The notes beneath the pieces were generated by a model. The model did no database searches and was not told the origin of the DNA. It was given only the letters and a program-made list of their open reading frames with translations. Below, in pieces: positions 29,807 to 39,315 of a stretch of DNA of 64,000 nt. How positions within the stretch are numbered: the stretch's first letter is position 1; every line of letters begins with the position of its first letter. The DNA is from an uncultured Oceanospirillaceae bacterium. GTDB taxonomy: Bacteria; Pseudomonadota; Gammaproteobacteria; Pseudomonadales; Balneatricaceae. Location of the stretch: assembly GCA_913057435.1 (NCBI GenBank), contig CAJXNY010000025.1, forward strand, positions 17,387 through 81,386, given 5' to 3'. A program made the position numbers and the translations under genes.

Positions 29807-30151
29807 TCAGCTATAACGCGACATATACTGTTCGATCACATCACACACCCGGTCATTCAGGCTCTGCTCAAAGTCCGCCAGTGAGCTGCCCAGCATTTCC
29901 AGATACATATCCGTTTTGTCATCGCTGAGGCGTTTTTTCTGGATCTGATACTCAAATTCCGGCTCAGCGCTGTCTTTACGTGGAATAATAAACCAGTCGA
30001 CAAAATGCTGATCAAAAGCTGAAAATGACTTATTAGCAAACCGGCAAAATGGTTCTACGTGAGTGTCACCTTCAGGGCCAAGACAACCCGCTTCAATACG
30101 TGCAATCACGCTGAGCCGCATATTTGCAGGGATCTGAGCTGTTTCGTTCAT
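29807..30151 (-). CDS. Conserved hypothetical protein (114 aa)
   Basis: I do not recognise a named family. The 114-residue product is soluble, starts MNETAQIPANMRLSVIARIE, has two cysteines near residues 23 and 36 (GCLGPEGD, PFCRFANKSF) and an acidic C-terminal helix. No signal or membrane segment is seen. The ATG at 30151 has AAGGAAGG upstream and is preferred to a TTG two codons earlier. It looks like a real gene by codon use and ribosome site. Confidence 0.6.
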   Translation of the reverse strand: MNETAQIPANMRLSVIARIEAGCLGPEGDTHVEPFCRFANKSFSAFDQHFVDWFIIPRKDSAEPEFEYQIQKKRLSDDKTDMYLEMLGSSLADFEQSLNDRVCDVIEQYMSRYS

Positions 30152-30157
30152 TATCAA

Positions 30158-30500
30158 CCTTCCTTTTTAGGTGACTACCAGCCAGTACAATACCTGCCAA
30201 TATTCACAAAAACACCGAATATTGCCCACCTCAGGGGCTAATACTGAATACTAAGTGCTGACTTCGCAGGAGGGAACATTTTTTATTAAAAATACGATTA
30301 AAGTATTGAAGTTAAAGAACTTCCACGACCGACCGCTCAGTAGGTTTTAGTAATAAATGCCTGTGACCCCCGCTCTCAAACCAGCCAGTGCCGGACATTG
30401 CTGGCCCCCGCTGGCAGATCTGCTAAAATGCCGCTCCTGAAAACTGCCCCGCGCAGCTTCTCAGCCCCTACTATTTCCCTAGATACAGGACAGTTTCGCA
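30158..30500. other. Intergenic region upstream of the long purC
   Basis: These 343 bases contain AT-rich sequence near 30270-30320 and a candidate extended -10 for the purC paralogue (see 30421). I see no open frame with coding character, no clear PurR operator and no riboswitch. Confidence 0.6.
30421..30429 (+). promoter_or_regulatory. Candidate extended -10 promoter of the long purC
   Basis: TGCTAAAAT matches the extended -10 form TGnTATAAT at all but one position and lies 72 bases before the start codon. No good -35 is found at the right spacing, which is compatible with an extended -10 promoter. This is inference. Confidence 0.4.
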
Positions 30501-31604
30501 ATGAGTCTTGCTGATAAAGTACTGGCAGTAAACAACGACCTGCCGATCCGTACCGATGCCCCGGTTCACAGCGGCAAAGTACGCTCCGTTTACTGGCTGA
30601 CCGACGCTGACAGTCGCCGTCTGATCGAAGAGAAAGGCTACGACGTCGCTGCCGATGCACCACTGGCTATCATGGTGATCAGTGATCGCATCTCTGCATT
30701 CGACTGCATCTGGCACGGCGAAGGCGACATGAACGGCGTACCAGGTAAAGGTGCCGCACTGAACGCCATCTCCAATCACTGGTTCAAACTGTTCCGCGAG
30801 CAGGGCCTGGCCGACAGCCACATCCTGGACATCCCGCACCCGTTTGTATGGATCGTACAGAAAGCCCGTCCAGTGATGATCGAAGCGATCTGCCGCCAGT
30901 ATATTACCGGCTCAATGTGGCGCTCATACGCCAAAGGCGAACGTGAATTTTGTGGCATTCAGATTGCTGACGATCTGAACAAAGATCAGAAACTGCCAGA
31001 ATTGCTGATCACCCCCTCAACCAAAGGCATTCTGGAAGGCATCCCAGGCGTGCCCGCCGTCGATGATGTGAACATCACCCGTAGCGATATCGAGAATAAC
31101 TTTGCCGCTTTCAACTTTACCCGCAAAGACGATATCAACCGCTACGAGACGCTGCTCAAAGAAGGCTTCGACGTAATCAGCAACGAGCTGGCCAAACTGG
31201 ACCAGGTGTTTGTTGATACCAAATTCGAGTTCGGCTATGTCAATGATGCTGCGGGTAACGAGAAGCTGATCTACATGGATGAAGTCGGCACCCCGGACAG
31301 CTCCCGTATCTGGGACGGCCCAGCGTACCGTGAAGGTAAGGTTGTAGAGAATTCGAAAGAAGATTTCCGCCAGCTGCTGCTCAACCACTTCCCTGATCCA
31401 GATATCCTGCTCAATAAAGACCGTATGGATGAACGTCAGGCTCTGGCCCGCGACAACGCACTGCCAGAAGAAGTACTGATGAAAGTGTCTGCAACCTATG
31501 TTGGCATTGCCGAGAAAATCACCGGCCAGACGCTGACACTGTCAGACAACCCGAAAGCAGAGATCATTGATATTCTGCGTGATCAATATGGTCTGATCGA
31601 CTGA
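30501..31604 (+). CDS. purC: Phosphoribosylaminoimidazole-succinocarboxamide synthase, long type (second purC)
   Basis: The 367-residue product belongs to the long SAICAR synthetases known from Vibrio and Shewanella-like bacteria. It has the N-terminal loop [14 protein letters not shown], the substrate segment [12 protein letters not shown], a central [26 protein letters not shown], and [10 protein letters not shown] with the catalytic acidic region followed by [12 protein letters not shown]. Its catalytic segments look intact. It is a distant paralogue of the short PurC at 9860-10606. A strong terminator follows. Confidence 0.93.
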   Translation: MSLADKVLAVNNDLPIRTDAPVHSGKVRSVYWLTDADSRRLIEEKGYDVAADAPLAIMVISDRISAFDCIWHGEGDMNGVPGKGAALNAISNHWFKLFREQGLADSHILDIPHPFVWIVQKARPVMIEAICRQYITGSMWRSYAKGEREFCGIQIADDLNKDQKLPELLITPSTKGILEGIPGVPAVDDVNITRSDIENNFAAFNFTRKDDINRYETLLKEGFDVISNELAKLDQVFVDTKFEFGYVNDAAGNEKLIYMDEVGTPDSSRIWDGPAYREGKVVENSKEDFRQLLLNHFPDPDILLNKDRMDERQALARDNALPEEVLMKVSATYVGIAEKITGQTLTLSDNPKAEIIDILRDQYGLID

Positions 31605-31626
31605 TCAGCTATCCTGTTGATACCTG

Positions 31627-31652
31627 AACCGCAGCCTGAGCTGCGGTTTTTT
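31627..31652 (+). terminator. Terminator after the long purC
   Basis: A perfect 8-base stem AACCGCAG / CTGCGGTT with a 6-base loop is followed by TTTT, 22 bases after the stop codon. Confidence 0.88.
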
Positions 31653-31698
31653 GTATCAGGCCCACGTCACAGGGCCTCAGCGATCAGAGGGCTATGCC

Positions 31699-32205
31699 AT
31701 GTACCGCACGTTTATTCGCCGGATAGCCATTGTCCTTGTGCTGTTTCTGATCGTGGCGTATGCCGTTATCGGTTACCAGAACAGCACGCCCCCACCACTG
31801 GGCCATACCAACGGCCAGCTGCCACCTGTTCCCAGCACACCCAATGCTGTTTCCAGCCAGAGCCAAGACCCTCGCTACCAGGTAAGTCCTTTACCTTTTC
31901 ATCAGAGCCCGGAGCAAACCATGACGGCACTGCTACACGCGGTGCAGCGCTATGGCAACGCAACGGTAGAACTACAACAGGCTGATTATCTGTATGTAGT
32001 ATTCACCACGGCGGTGCTGGGCTTTCACGATGATGCAGAGTTCTACCTCGACGCCAGCCAACAGCAAGTGCATTTCAGATCAGCCAGCCGCGCAGGCTAT
32101 TCAGATGGCGGCCTGAACCGTAAACGCTACAATACACTGCGCCAGTATTATCTTACGGCAATCAAACCTGAAAATGATCCCGACGCCCTTCCCGTTCCTG
32201 ACTGA
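31699..32205 (+). CDS. DUF1499 family protein
   Basis: The 168-residue product has one N-terminal membrane helix (IAIVLVLFLIVAYAVIGY) and a C-terminal DUF1499 domain recognised by YLYVVFTTAVLGFHDDAEFYLD and VHFRSASRAGYSDGGLNRKRYNTLR. The middle is Pro/Ser-rich linker. The function of DUF1499 is unknown; the topology suggests a periplasmic, membrane-anchored domain. ATG 31699 has AGAGGG upstream. Confidence 0.85.
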   Translation: MYRTFIRRIAIVLVLFLIVAYAVIGYQNSTPPPLGHTNGQLPPVPSTPNAVSSQSQDPRYQVSPLPFHQSPEQTMTALLHAVQRYGNATVELQQADYLYVVFTTAVLGFHDDAEFYLDASQQQVHFRSASRAGYSDGGLNRKRYNTLRQYYLTAIKPENDPDALPVPD

Positions 32206-32291
32206 TTCAAGCCAGTCGTCAGCGCTGATTCAGCTATCATCGCTCACACTGCCTGAAAGACAGATATATCAGGACTGAATTCGGAACTTTC

Positions 32292-32903
32292 ATGGACTAC
32301 AAATACCTGCTGTTACTGCTGCTCAGCCCGCTGCTATTAACAGGCTGCGCCACAATCAACCCCCTGAGCATCCCTGATGAAGAATGGGCCCAGATGTCAT
32401 CCGAGCAGCGCCTCAGCGCTCGACAATCTCAAGCAGCGCTGACCGAAGCCTGGCTAGAAAGCAACCGCCAGCAACGCCTCATTCAGGCGCAGCGGGCCGC
32501 TCAGCAAGCCGCACTGAAGCAGCAAGCAATAGAGCAGCGTTATCAGCAAGCGCGCTATGGTGATATCGTGCAGTGCGTACTGGACTCAACCCGGGTGCGG
32601 AACAGCAAGAAGTGGCGTAATGTGCAGACCAAGGAGTTTGAAATATTTCGCGGAGAAATCAGTACCTTCCATTTACGCGACAATAAAGGCCGCACTCGCA
32701 AAACCCTTAATGCCGCACTCAGCAATCGCGGAAGACTGGAGCTTTGCATCCAGCCAGGCACTCGACATTGTGCCAACTTTACCTACAGCCGACATCAGCT
32801 GGCACATGGTATCCAGACGCCTGTCCATATGGGCGAGAAGCTACACGGCCAGCTACATTGCGAACTGGAACCGATTCGCCACAGGCGCCACTCACATGAG
32901 TAG
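32292..32903 (+). CDS. Hypothetical lipoprotein (203 aa)
   Basis: The N terminus is a lipoprotein signal (YLLLLLLSPLLLTGC, lipobox LTGC, Cys18). Residues 45-90 are a Gln/Ala-rich helix likely to form a coiled coil (QRLIQAQRAAQQAALKQQ). The C-terminal half has four cysteines (near residues 95, 155, 161 and 191) that could form disulfides in the periplasm. I recognise no family. It may be co-transcribed with the DUF1499 gene 86 bases upstream. Confidence 0.65.
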   Translation: MDYKYLLLLLLSPLLLTGCATINPLSIPDEEWAQMSSEQRLSARQSQAALTEAWLESNRQQRLIQAQRAAQQAALKQQAIEQRYQQARYGDIVQCVLDSTRVRNSKKWRNVQTKEFEIFRGEISTFHLRDNKGRTRKTLNAALSNRGRLELCIQPGTRHCANFTYSRHQLAHGIQTPVHMGEKLHGQLHCELEPIRHRRHSHE

Positions 32904-32916
32904 ACGTACGTCAGAG

Positions 32917-32943
32917 ATAAAAAAGGCAGCCAATGGCTGCCTT
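32917..32943 (-). terminator. Terminator after the DUF1338 gene
   Basis: A perfect 9-base stem (AAGGCAGCC / GGCTGCCTT, loop AAT) has its T run on the minus strand (TTTTTT), so it serves mainly the DUF1338 gene; it may also stop transcripts of the convergent lipoprotein gene. Confidence 0.82.
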
Positions 32944-32979
32944 CCGTATGTCCGTTACTGAAGCCTGCAAAACAGGCGA

Positions 32980-33777
32980 TCAGCTAGCGTTTGTCGATTC
33001 GAAAATCTTATCGGCATTGGCTTCAATAAAGCCCTGATAGACCACCCCTTCAGCATCCGGGTGGCGCAGGGCAAACTCATAGAAACAGGTCGGAATTTCC
33101 TGCACGTCATCCCCGGCAAACGTGTAAGCCTGACGGTCAGCCAGGGTAGAACCCTGCTCCAGCAATGATGCTGGCGTGCCTTTTACTTCACCACCCACGG
33201 TATTCACTGCAAAACCGGCATCCTTAACGCGCTGCAGCGTTTCTCGAATGCAGTTTGTGGTTTTCAAGTGATTAATGCTGACGGTGAAGTGATTCACCCG
33301 CACCCCAATCGCCAACAGCCAGGCGCCGTATTCACTCTCTGCCATCACCGCCTGATACTCGGTAAATGACGGCATATCCCAATGACGGGCAGACCAGAAC
33401 ACAGCCTGGTCCAGCGCCTGGGGGGTAATCTGCGCGGTGTATTTGGCAATAATACTCTGAGTGGCCGTGCTCAGCTGATCGGTCAGCAATTCAGAAATGA
33501 ACACCTTCGGCACATTCGGATTGGGGTGAATGAAGCTGTGCGCACGCAGTTTTTTCGCCTTGAAATCATAGCTTCCCTGGCGTTCGTAACCCATCGCCAA
33601 AATCAGCGGCTCCAAATTGTCCAGCTGTAACGGCGTATTGGCAAAGGTCCGAAATGCCACATGATCATTAATCACCTGGCCATCGGTCGCAGCAAACAGC
33701 TGCTTGATCTGCTCAGCCTGAGGGGTGATCTGAATGTAGTCCTGCCACAGCTGATCGAAAAAGTGTTCGGCGTTCAT
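32980..33777 (-). CDS. DUF1338 protein (2-oxoadipate dioxygenase/decarboxylase-like)
   Basis: The 265-residue product is a short DUF1338 protein of the VOC-like fold: DHVAFRTFANTPL carries the first metal His, and GVRVNHFTVSINHL the second, with a late glutamate in CFYEFALRHPD. The family includes HglS/YdcJ, Fe(II) enzymes converting 2-oxoadipate to 2-hydroxyglutarate in lysine catabolism; the short forms are less studied, so substrate is inferred. ATG 33777 has GGAG upstream. A LysR gene lies 155 bases upstream on the same strand. Confidence 0.82.
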   Translation of the reverse strand: MNAEHFFDQLWQDYIQITPQAEQIKQLFAATDGQVINDHVAFRTFANTPLQLDNLEPLILAMGYERQGSYDFKAKKLRAHSFIHPNPNVPKVFISELLTDQLSTATQSIIAKYTAQITPQALDQAVFWSARHWDMPSFTEYQAVMAESEYGAWLLAIGVRVNHFTVSINHLKTTNCIRETLQRVKDAGFAVNTVGGEVKGTPASLLEQGSTLADRQAYTFAGDDVQEIPTCFYEFALRHPDAEGVVYQGFIEANADKIFESTNAS

Positions 33778-33932
33778 ATATGACTCCAGTACAAAGCGGG
33801 TGTTGTATGTCTTGTTATCTCTCAAGTCTGGCCTGCCGACACCCCAACCACAAACAAGTTAACTTACCGTCGAGCACAAGTCAGACTTGCCCTGATCGAC
33901 ACTCGCCGAAAGATTTACATCAAAGCATCAGA

Positions 33933-34862
33933 TCAGGCCCTCGACGCACGCGGGTGTGACCGCAACCAGCTATCCATCCAGTCACAAAACTGCTGAACCG
34001 TTGCATCAGCCTCCGCTCCGTCTCGCAATACCCGCCAGTAACCCGGCATCAATGCCGGGTTCAGACGGCTGATCGGCTGATCTCCTAGCGGGGCCACTAA
34101 CTGCCCTTGCGCACAGAGCTGGCGTGCCTCATCAACTGAAATCAATGCCACCCCCAACCCTTTCAATGCAGCTTCCACCAGGCCCGCATGACTGTCCAGA
34201 GGCAGCACCTGACGCTCCACCAGCACATCCACTCCCAGGGTATTGAGCAACTGACGCCACAACTCAACCGATAACTCGGTACAGAGCAGCCGGTGCCGAA
34301 TCAGATCCTCCGGCTGCCCCAGCGGCCGTTGTGCACTGATCAACCCAGGCGCACATACCAGCAATTTGTCATCGGTCAGCAGCAGCTGCTTGTCACCAAA
34401 CAGCCACTGGCCAAAGCCCCATTGCACAGCTACATCCAGCCGCTGCTGGCGAAAGTCGGGAAATCGTACCGAGGTACTGACCACCACATCCAGTTCGGGG
34501 TGCATGGTTTCAAACTCAGGCAGCCGAGGCAGCAGACAGTGCACCGCAAACCAGGGTGAAGCACTGAGGCGTAGCTGTGGGCGCCGATGACGCTGAGCGA
34601 CCTCATGCACCCCCCGCTCGATCAGGCCAATACCCCGCTCAACCCAGGCCAGCAACTGCTCACCCGCGGAACTAAGCACAATGCCTGCAGGCAACCGTTC
34701 GAACAGATCAAAGCCCAGCTGCTGCTCAAGGTTCTTGATCTGCAGACTGACCGCCTGGGGTGTCAGATGCAGCCGCTCGGCCGCTTTTTTAAAGCCACCT
34801 TCATTCGCCACTACGGCAAAGGTCTGCAGGTTTTTCAGTGATGGTATACGTGGCTTCAACAC
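33933..34862 (-). CDS. LysR-family transcriptional regulator (GcvA-like)
   Basis: The 309-residue product has the N-terminal winged HTH of LysR proteins (LKNLQTFAVVANEGGFKKAAERLHLTPQAVSLQIKNLEQQLGFDLFERL) and a periplasmic-binding-like effector domain. GcvA-type features are the LSASPWFAVHCLLPRL start of the effector domain. The start is a GTG at 34862 with GGGAG 5 bases upstream. Its target may be the DUF1338 gene downstream; this is inference. Confidence 0.9.
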   Translation of the reverse strand: MLKPRIPSLKNLQTFAVVANEGGFKKAAERLHLTPQAVSLQIKNLEQQLGFDLFERLPAGIVLSSAGEQLLAWVERGIGLIERGVHEVAQRHRRPQLRLSASPWFAVHCLLPRLPEFETMHPELDVVVSTSVRFPDFRQQRLDVAVQWGFGQWLFGDKQLLLTDDKLLVCAPGLISAQRPLGQPEDLIRHRLLCTELSVELWRQLLNTLGVDVLVERQVLPLDSHAGLVEAALKGLGVALISVDEARQLCAQGQLVAPLGDQPISRLNPALMPGYWRVLRDGAEADATVQQFCDWMDSWLRSHPRASRA

Positions 34863-34896
34863 AGGGCTCCCAACCAGGCACCTGGCCCAGATAGCA

Positions 34897-34929
34897 AAAA
34901 CCCGGCCTTCTGGCAGAAGGCCGGGTTTT
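34897..34929 (-). terminator. Terminator after the aroG-yqcC unit
   Basis: A perfect 15-base stem AAAACCCGGCCTTCT / AGAAGGCCGGGTTTT with a GGC loop lies 24 bases after the yqcC-like stop. It ends the DAHP synthase-yqcC transcript before the LysR gene. Confidence 0.92.
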
Positions 34930-34952
34930 CAAGGCAAAAAAAGGTCGAGCAC

Positions 34953-35291
34953 TCAGTGGTGCGAAACCGTTAATGTTCGATCAATCTCACCCATCAGCGC
35001 GACCAGCTCACCGACATCCGTGGCCAGGCCTTTCAGCCCCTCCTCAGCCATCGGCTGAATCTCGCAACGCTGCGGCAACGCCGCCCCCGCAGCAATCACC
35101 TGCTCAAAACGCGGGATCATAATCCACTGCAGCCACTGGCTAAAGCTCAGAGTATCGACACAGAACGGCTCTGTACTGGCCAGCGCCCGGGCAGAGGGCG
35201 ATTGCCCCTGCCAGAGCTGCTGGCGCTGCAGCTCAGCAGTCAGTTGAGCCAGTAACTGACTCAACTGCTGATGAGTATCACTGCTAACCAC
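34953..35291 (-). CDS. yqcC: YqcC-family protein
   Basis: The 112-residue product matches E. coli YqcC: LTAELQRQQLWQ, ASTEPFCVDTLSFSQWLQWIMIPRF and a helical C terminus. YqcC is a small all-helical protein of unknown role, usually beside truC/rlu genes in enterobacteria. Here it starts 2 bases after the class II DAHP synthase stop, so it is cotranscribed with it. Confidence 0.87.
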   Translation of the reverse strand: MVSSDTHQQLSQLLAQLTAELQRQQLWQGQSPSARALASTEPFCVDTLSFSQWLQWIMIPRFEQVIAAGAALPQRCEIQPMAEEGLKGLATDVGELVALMGEIDRTLTVSHH

Positions 35292-35293
35292 GC

Positions 35294-36643
35294 TTAGCCC
35301 CGCGCGCCTTTCAGGGTATCAGCGATCATGAACGCCAACTCCAGCGCCTGCTCGCCATTGAGGCGTGGATCACAATGAGTATGGTAACGATCCGCCAGAC
35401 CTTCTTCGGTGATCTGGAACGCACCGCCGATACACTCGGTCACATTCTGACCAGTCATCTCGAAATGCACACCACCCGCATGAGTACCTTCAGCACGGTG
35501 CACATCGAAGAAGCCACGGACTTCACGCAGGATAGAATCAACGCTACGGGTTTTATAACCACTGGAGGCTTTAATAGTGTTGCCGTGCATCGGGTCAGAA
35601 CTCCAGACCACACTGCGACCTTCCGCTTTCACTGCCTGTACCAGTTTTGGCAGGTGCTCAGTGATGCCATCGGCCCCCATACGGGCGATCAGCGTCATCC
35701 GGCCAGGGATGTTGTCCGGGTTCAGCGTATCCAGCAGACGGATCAGATCTTCCACTTTAGTAGTCGGACCCACCTTACAACCGATCGGGTTTTTCACCCC
35801 GCGCAGGAATTCAACATGGGCATGATCCGGCTGACGGGTACGGTCGCCAATCCACAGCATGTGCGCAGAACAGTCGTACCAGTCACCGGTCAGGCTATCC
35901 TGACGCGTCAGGGCCTGCTCGTAACCCAGCAACAACGCTTCATGGGAAGTGTAAACCGAGGTCTGGTGCAGCTGAGGCGTGGTGCTGGCATCAATACCAC
36001 AGGCCGCCATAAAGGCCAGCGTCTGGTCAATCTGACCTGCCAGATGCTGATACTTTTCGCCCAACGGGCTCTGCTCAACAAAGCCCAGGTTCCACTTGTG
36101 TACCTGATTCAGGTCAGCCATACCGCCCTGGGCAAACGCCCGCATCAGGTTCAGCGTAGAAGACGCCTGGTGGTAGGCACGCAACAGACGCTCAGGGTCT
36201 GCAGCGCGGGATTCGCCAGTGAACTCGATATCGTTAACGATATCACCACGGTAGCTTGGCAGCTCAACACCACCAATGGTTTCCATATCGGTAGAACGCG
36301 GCTTGGCAAACTGGCCCGCCATACGGCCCACTTTCACCACCGGGCTGGAACCGGCGAAGGTCATCACCACGGCCATCTGCAACATCACTTTAAAGGTGTC
36401 GCGGATCTTATCAGCACTGAACTCGCTAAAGCTTTCGGCGCAATCGCCCCCCTGTAACAAAAATGCACGGCCTTCTGCTACGTCCGCCAGCTGCTGCTGC
36501 AGTGAGCGAATTTCGCCAGCAAAAACCAATGGTGGCTGTGCGCTCAGTTGCTGTTCTACACGGGTTAACGCGGCAGCATCCTGGTAATCAGGTTGCTGTA
36601 CGATAGGTTTGCTTCTCCAGCTATCAGGTGTCCAGATTTGCAT
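35294..36643 (-). CDS. Class II 3-deoxy-7-phosphoheptulonate (DAHP) synthase
   Basis: The 449-residue product is a plant-type (class II) DAHP synthase, first enzyme of the shikimate pathway. Diagnostic stretches: [67 protein letters not shown] and [22 protein letters not shown], then [22 protein letters not shown] with metal and substrate residues. It is unrelated in sequence to E. coli AroFGH. ATG 36643 has AGGAAA upstream. No trp- or tyr-type regulatory site is apparent in 36644-36891. Confidence 0.95.
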   Translation of the reverse strand: MQIWTPDSWRSKPIVQQPDYQDAAALTRVEQQLSAQPPLVFAGEIRSLQQQLADVAEGRAFLLQGGDCAESFSEFSADKIRDTFKVMLQMAVVMTFAGSSPVVKVGRMAGQFAKPRSTDMETIGGVELPSYRGDIVNDIEFTGESRAADPERLLRAYHQASSTLNLMRAFAQGGMADLNQVHKWNLGFVEQSPLGEKYQHLAGQIDQTLAFMAACGIDASTTPQLHQTSVYTSHEALLLGYEQALTRQDSLTGDWYDCSAHMLWIGDRTRQPDHAHVEFLRGVKNPIGCKVGPTTKVEDLIRLLDTLNPDNIPGRMTLIARMGADGITEHLPKLVQAVKAEGRSVVWSSDPMHGNTIKASSGYKTRSVDSILREVRGFFDVHRAEGTHAGGVHFEMTGQNVTECIGGAFQITEEGLADRYHTHCDPRLNGEQALELAFMIADTLKGARG

Positions 36644-36891
36644 GGGATTTCCTGCGAGTTCGTGCCGCGCTTATCGGTGCGGTCATTGTCTTTGGATGCC
36701 GTTTGGACGGCTGTTATGTCATCTGCCACAACACAGATGATCATTCCGTTAAGTGGTCTTCACCACCTGGGTTGCATAGCCGAAAGTGTACGGCATACAG
36801 CGCTAGAGACAACCCCGCACCGGTGGAAATCCTCGCCATATCAGGGAGTTCGCGGTAAGTTGTTCGTTCTTCACCAGCCAGGGAACACAGC

Positions 36892-37287
36892 ATGTCACAA
36901 CAGGATAAAGAAAACGGCCTCAGGGTTCGCACCGAAGTGATGGGCGACGCTTTTGTGCAGCGCGCCATTGATAACACAACTGAACTGACGGCACCGCTGC
37001 AGGAATGGATCAACGAACATGCCTGGGGGTCTACATGGCAGCGAGAAGGCGTTCTGCCACGCAGCACCCGCAGCCTGGTAACCCTGGGTATGCTGGCCGC
37101 ACTCAAAGCGCCCAATGAAATAAAGGGGCATGTCCGTGGCGCACTGAACAATGGCTGTTCGGTCGAGGAGATTCAGGAAGTGCTGCTGCACTCGGTGGTT
37201 TATTGCGGCGCCCCTGCAGCTCAGGAGGCGTTCCGGGCGGCACAGGAAGCAATTGAACTGTGGCAGGCAGATCAGCAAAACACCTAA
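36892..37287 (+). CDS. Carboxymuconolactone decarboxylase family protein (PcaC-like)
   Basis: The 131-residue helical protein resembles 4-carboxymuconolactone decarboxylase (PcaC) of the protocatechuate branch: RVRTEVMGDAFVQRA, FTAPLQEWINEHAWGSTW-like (LTAPLQEWINEHAWGSTW), RSLVTLGMLAAL, EIKGHVRGALNNGCSVEEIQEVLLHSVVYCGAPAAQEAF. No other pca genes are nearby, so its role in aromatic catabolism is uncertain; AhpD-like relatives share the fold. Confidence 0.85.
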   Translation: MSQQDKENGLRVRTEVMGDAFVQRAIDNTTELTAPLQEWINEHAWGSTWQREGVLPRSTRSLVTLGMLAALKAPNEIKGHVRGALNNGCSVEEIQEVLLHSVVYCGAPAAQEAFRAAQEAIELWQADQQNT

Positions 37288-37308
37288 AGCATCCTGCTGG
37301 ACCGACAC

Positions 37309-37342
37309 AACAGCGAGGTCAGCCTTACCCGACCTCGCTGTT
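37309..37342. terminator. Hairpin between pcaC-like gene and metR
   Basis: A perfect 12-base stem AACAGCGAGGTC / GACCTCGCTGTT with a 10-base loop lies between two convergent genes. T runs are weak on both sides, so it is a likely but not ideal terminator. Confidence 0.6.
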
Positions 37343-37363
37343 CTACCGTCATTATCAAACAAG

Positions 37364-38275
37364 TCAGGCCGGGCGGATGCCCATCAGCCTGGAGGCAGTA
37401 ATATCTTTCGCCGTGCTCAGAAAATCGACCATAAACTCCGAGTTTTTCTGATCTTCACGGATGGCTGCATAGAGGGTGCACCAGAGCCCCTTCTCACCCA
37501 TTGAGCGCGCCGTGATGTAGTCTCGCTCTACATACTCGTGCATCGCCCAGTTCGGCAGCGCCGATACACCACGTCCGCTGGCAATCAGCTGTATCATCAT
37601 CACCGTCAGCTCTGCGGTGCGAGTATCGGGCGCCACATCGGCCGGATCAAGGAAACGGGTAAAGACATCCAGTCGACTGTGATCAATCGGATAGGTGATC
37701 AGCGTCTCAGTGGCGAGGTCTTCAGGCTGGATAAATTTGCGCGCCACCAGTCGATGCTGCTTGCTCAGCGCCAGCATGGACTCATAGCTGAACAGCGGAA
37801 TATAGGTAATGCCATTACGCGGTTCGGGATCGGAAGTGATCACCAGATCCAGATCGCCACGGGCCAGTGCAGGCAACGGCAAGAAACTGAAACCGGTCGA
37901 CAGGTCCATTTCGATCTCCGGCCAGTTCTGGCGAAAATGATCAATGGTGGGCATCAGCCAGTCAAAACAGCTGTGACATTCAATACAGATATTTAACCGC
38001 CCGGCTTCCCCCCCGGCCAGCCTGGCAATATCGCGCTCAGCATTGCGGATCATTGGCAGCACATCATCCGCCAGTGCTAATAGCCGTTGTCCGGCACTGG
38101 TAAACGTGATTGGTTTGGTTTTACGGATAAAAAGCGAGCAGTTAAGTCGGTCTTCCAGATCTTTGATCTGGTGGGACAATGCAGATTGAGTCAGATGAAC
38201 CCGCTCGGCGGCCTCAACCAGACTGCCTGCATCACGCAGTGCAGAGAGCGTTTTGAGGTGACGCAGCTCGACCAT
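37364..38275 (-). CDS. metR: LysR-family methionine regulator MetR
   Basis: The 303-residue product is close to E. coli MetR, the homocysteine-responsive activator of metE and related genes. Shared features are the N-terminal HTH VELRHLKTLSALRDAGSL...LTQSALSHQIKDLEDRL, the ICIECHSCFDWLMP stretch at the start of the effector domain, ARGDLDLVITSD, and SRLDVFTRFLDPA. No met biosynthetic gene lies next to it in this window. Confidence 0.92.
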   Translation of the reverse strand: MVELRHLKTLSALRDAGSLVEAAERVHLTQSALSHQIKDLEDRLNCSLFIRKTKPITFTSAGQRLLALADDVLPMIRNAERDIARLAGGEAGRLNICIECHSCFDWLMPTIDHFRQNWPEIEMDLSTGFSFLPLPALARGDLDLVITSDPEPRNGITYIPLFSYESMLALSKQHRLVARKFIQPEDLATETLITYPIDHSRLDVFTRFLDPADVAPDTRTAELTVMMIQLIASGRGVSALPNWAMHEYVERDYITARSMGEKGLWCTLYAAIREDQKNSEFMVDFLSTAKDITASRLMGIRPA

Positions 38276-38338
38276 TAAGATATCCCCGATGTGTCAGACA
38301 AAAGTTACAGACATATGGGAAGAGTATAGACACAAGGG

Positions 38339-38374
38339 ACCAGGCTGCGACACTGTTTTATGTCACAACCTGGT
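38339..38374 (-). other. Imperfect hairpin downstream of argF
   Basis: ACCAGG ... CCTGGT flank an inner near-match (TGCGACA / TGTCACA), giving a long imperfect stem 18 bases after the argF stop. It lacks a T run, so it may be an RNA end-processing or stability hairpin rather than an intrinsic terminator. Confidence 0.4.
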
Positions 38375-38391
38375 AACAGGGATTTGCTGAT

Positions 38392-39297
38392 TTATTGCGT
38401 CAGCAGGAATTCGACCAGCGCTTTCTGGGCGTGCAGGCGATTTTCAGCTTCATCAAAGGCAACGCTGCGTGGATCATCCAGCAAGGTTTCGCTAATTTCT
38501 TCACCACGGTGCGCAGGCAGGCAGTGCATAAAGATGACATCTTCAGCCGCCTTGTCCAGCAAGGTTTCATTCACCTGGTAACTGGCAAAGGCTGCCTCGC
38601 GCTGTTTTTGCTCCTCTTCCTGGCCCATAGAGGCCCAGACATCGGTGACCACCAGCGATGAGTTTTTCACTGCGGCAACAGGATCACGCATCACCGTTAC
38701 CCGATCAGCATTGGCTTCCACCAGCGCGGCATCGGGTTCAAAACCCTCCGGACAGGCAATATTCAGTTTAAAGCCAAACTGACGGGCAGCATTGATGTAG
38801 GAGTTGCACATATTGTTACCGTCACCTATCCAGGTAACCGTACAACCGGTGATATCACCACGATGCTCAGCAAAGGCCTGCATATCAGCCAGCAACTGAC
38901 AGGGATGGTAATCGTCGGTCAGTGCATTGATCACCGGCACCGAGGAGTTTGCCGCAAACTCTTGCACCAGTTCATGGCTAAACGTACGGATCATCACAAT
39001 ATCAACCATACTGGAGATCACACGAGCAGAGTCAGCAACCGGCTCACCACGCCCCAGCTGGGTGTCACGCGGCGACAGAAACATCGCATGGCCACCAAAC
39101 TGCGCCATACCCGCTTCAAATGATACCCGGGTACGGGTGGACGATTTTTCAAAAATCATCGACATCACGCGATTTTTGAACGGCTCGTAAATCTCACCCG
39201 CCCGTTGCATTCGTTTCAGTTCAATCGCCCGTTGTACCAGTGTTTTGAGTTCTTGTGGCGACAGGTCAAGCAGTGTCAAAAAGTGTCTTGTAGTCAT
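38392..39297 (-). CDS. argF: Ornithine carbamoyltransferase (anabolic)
   Basis: ArgF makes citrulline from ornithine and carbamoyl phosphate. The 301-residue product has the carbamoyl-phosphate site [10 protein letters not shown] (residues 52-61), the HPCQLLADM motif near 131, the ornithine-side DVWASMGQE and the catalytic [10 protein letters not shown] near 262. The size and motifs match the single anabolic enzyme of Pseudomonas-type bacteria. It follows argD after 18 bases in one operon. Confidence 0.96.
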   Translation of the reverse strand: MTTRHFLTLLDLSPQELKTLVQRAIELKRMQRAGEIYEPFKNRVMSMIFEKSSTRTRVSFEAGMAQFGGHAMFLSPRDTQLGRGEPVADSARVISSMVDIVMIRTFSHELVQEFAANSSVPVINALTDDYHPCQLLADMQAFAEHRGDITGCTVTWIGDGNNMCNSYINAARQFGFKLNIACPEGFEPDAALVEANADRVTVMRDPVAAVKNSSLVVTDVWASMGQEEEQKQREAAFASYQVNETLLDKAAEDVIFMHCLPAHRGEEISETLLDDPRSVAFDEAENRLHAQKALVEFLLTQ

Positions 39298-39315
39298 AAC
39301 CAGAATCCAGCGTAC

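Noticed and set aside
30158..30500. PurR box or purine riboswitch before the long purC
   Set aside because: No match to the PurR consensus and no riboswitch-like conserved core.
35375..36457. 360-residue plus-strand open frame
   Set aside because: Shadow of the class II DAHP synthase, which has clear family motifs throughout.
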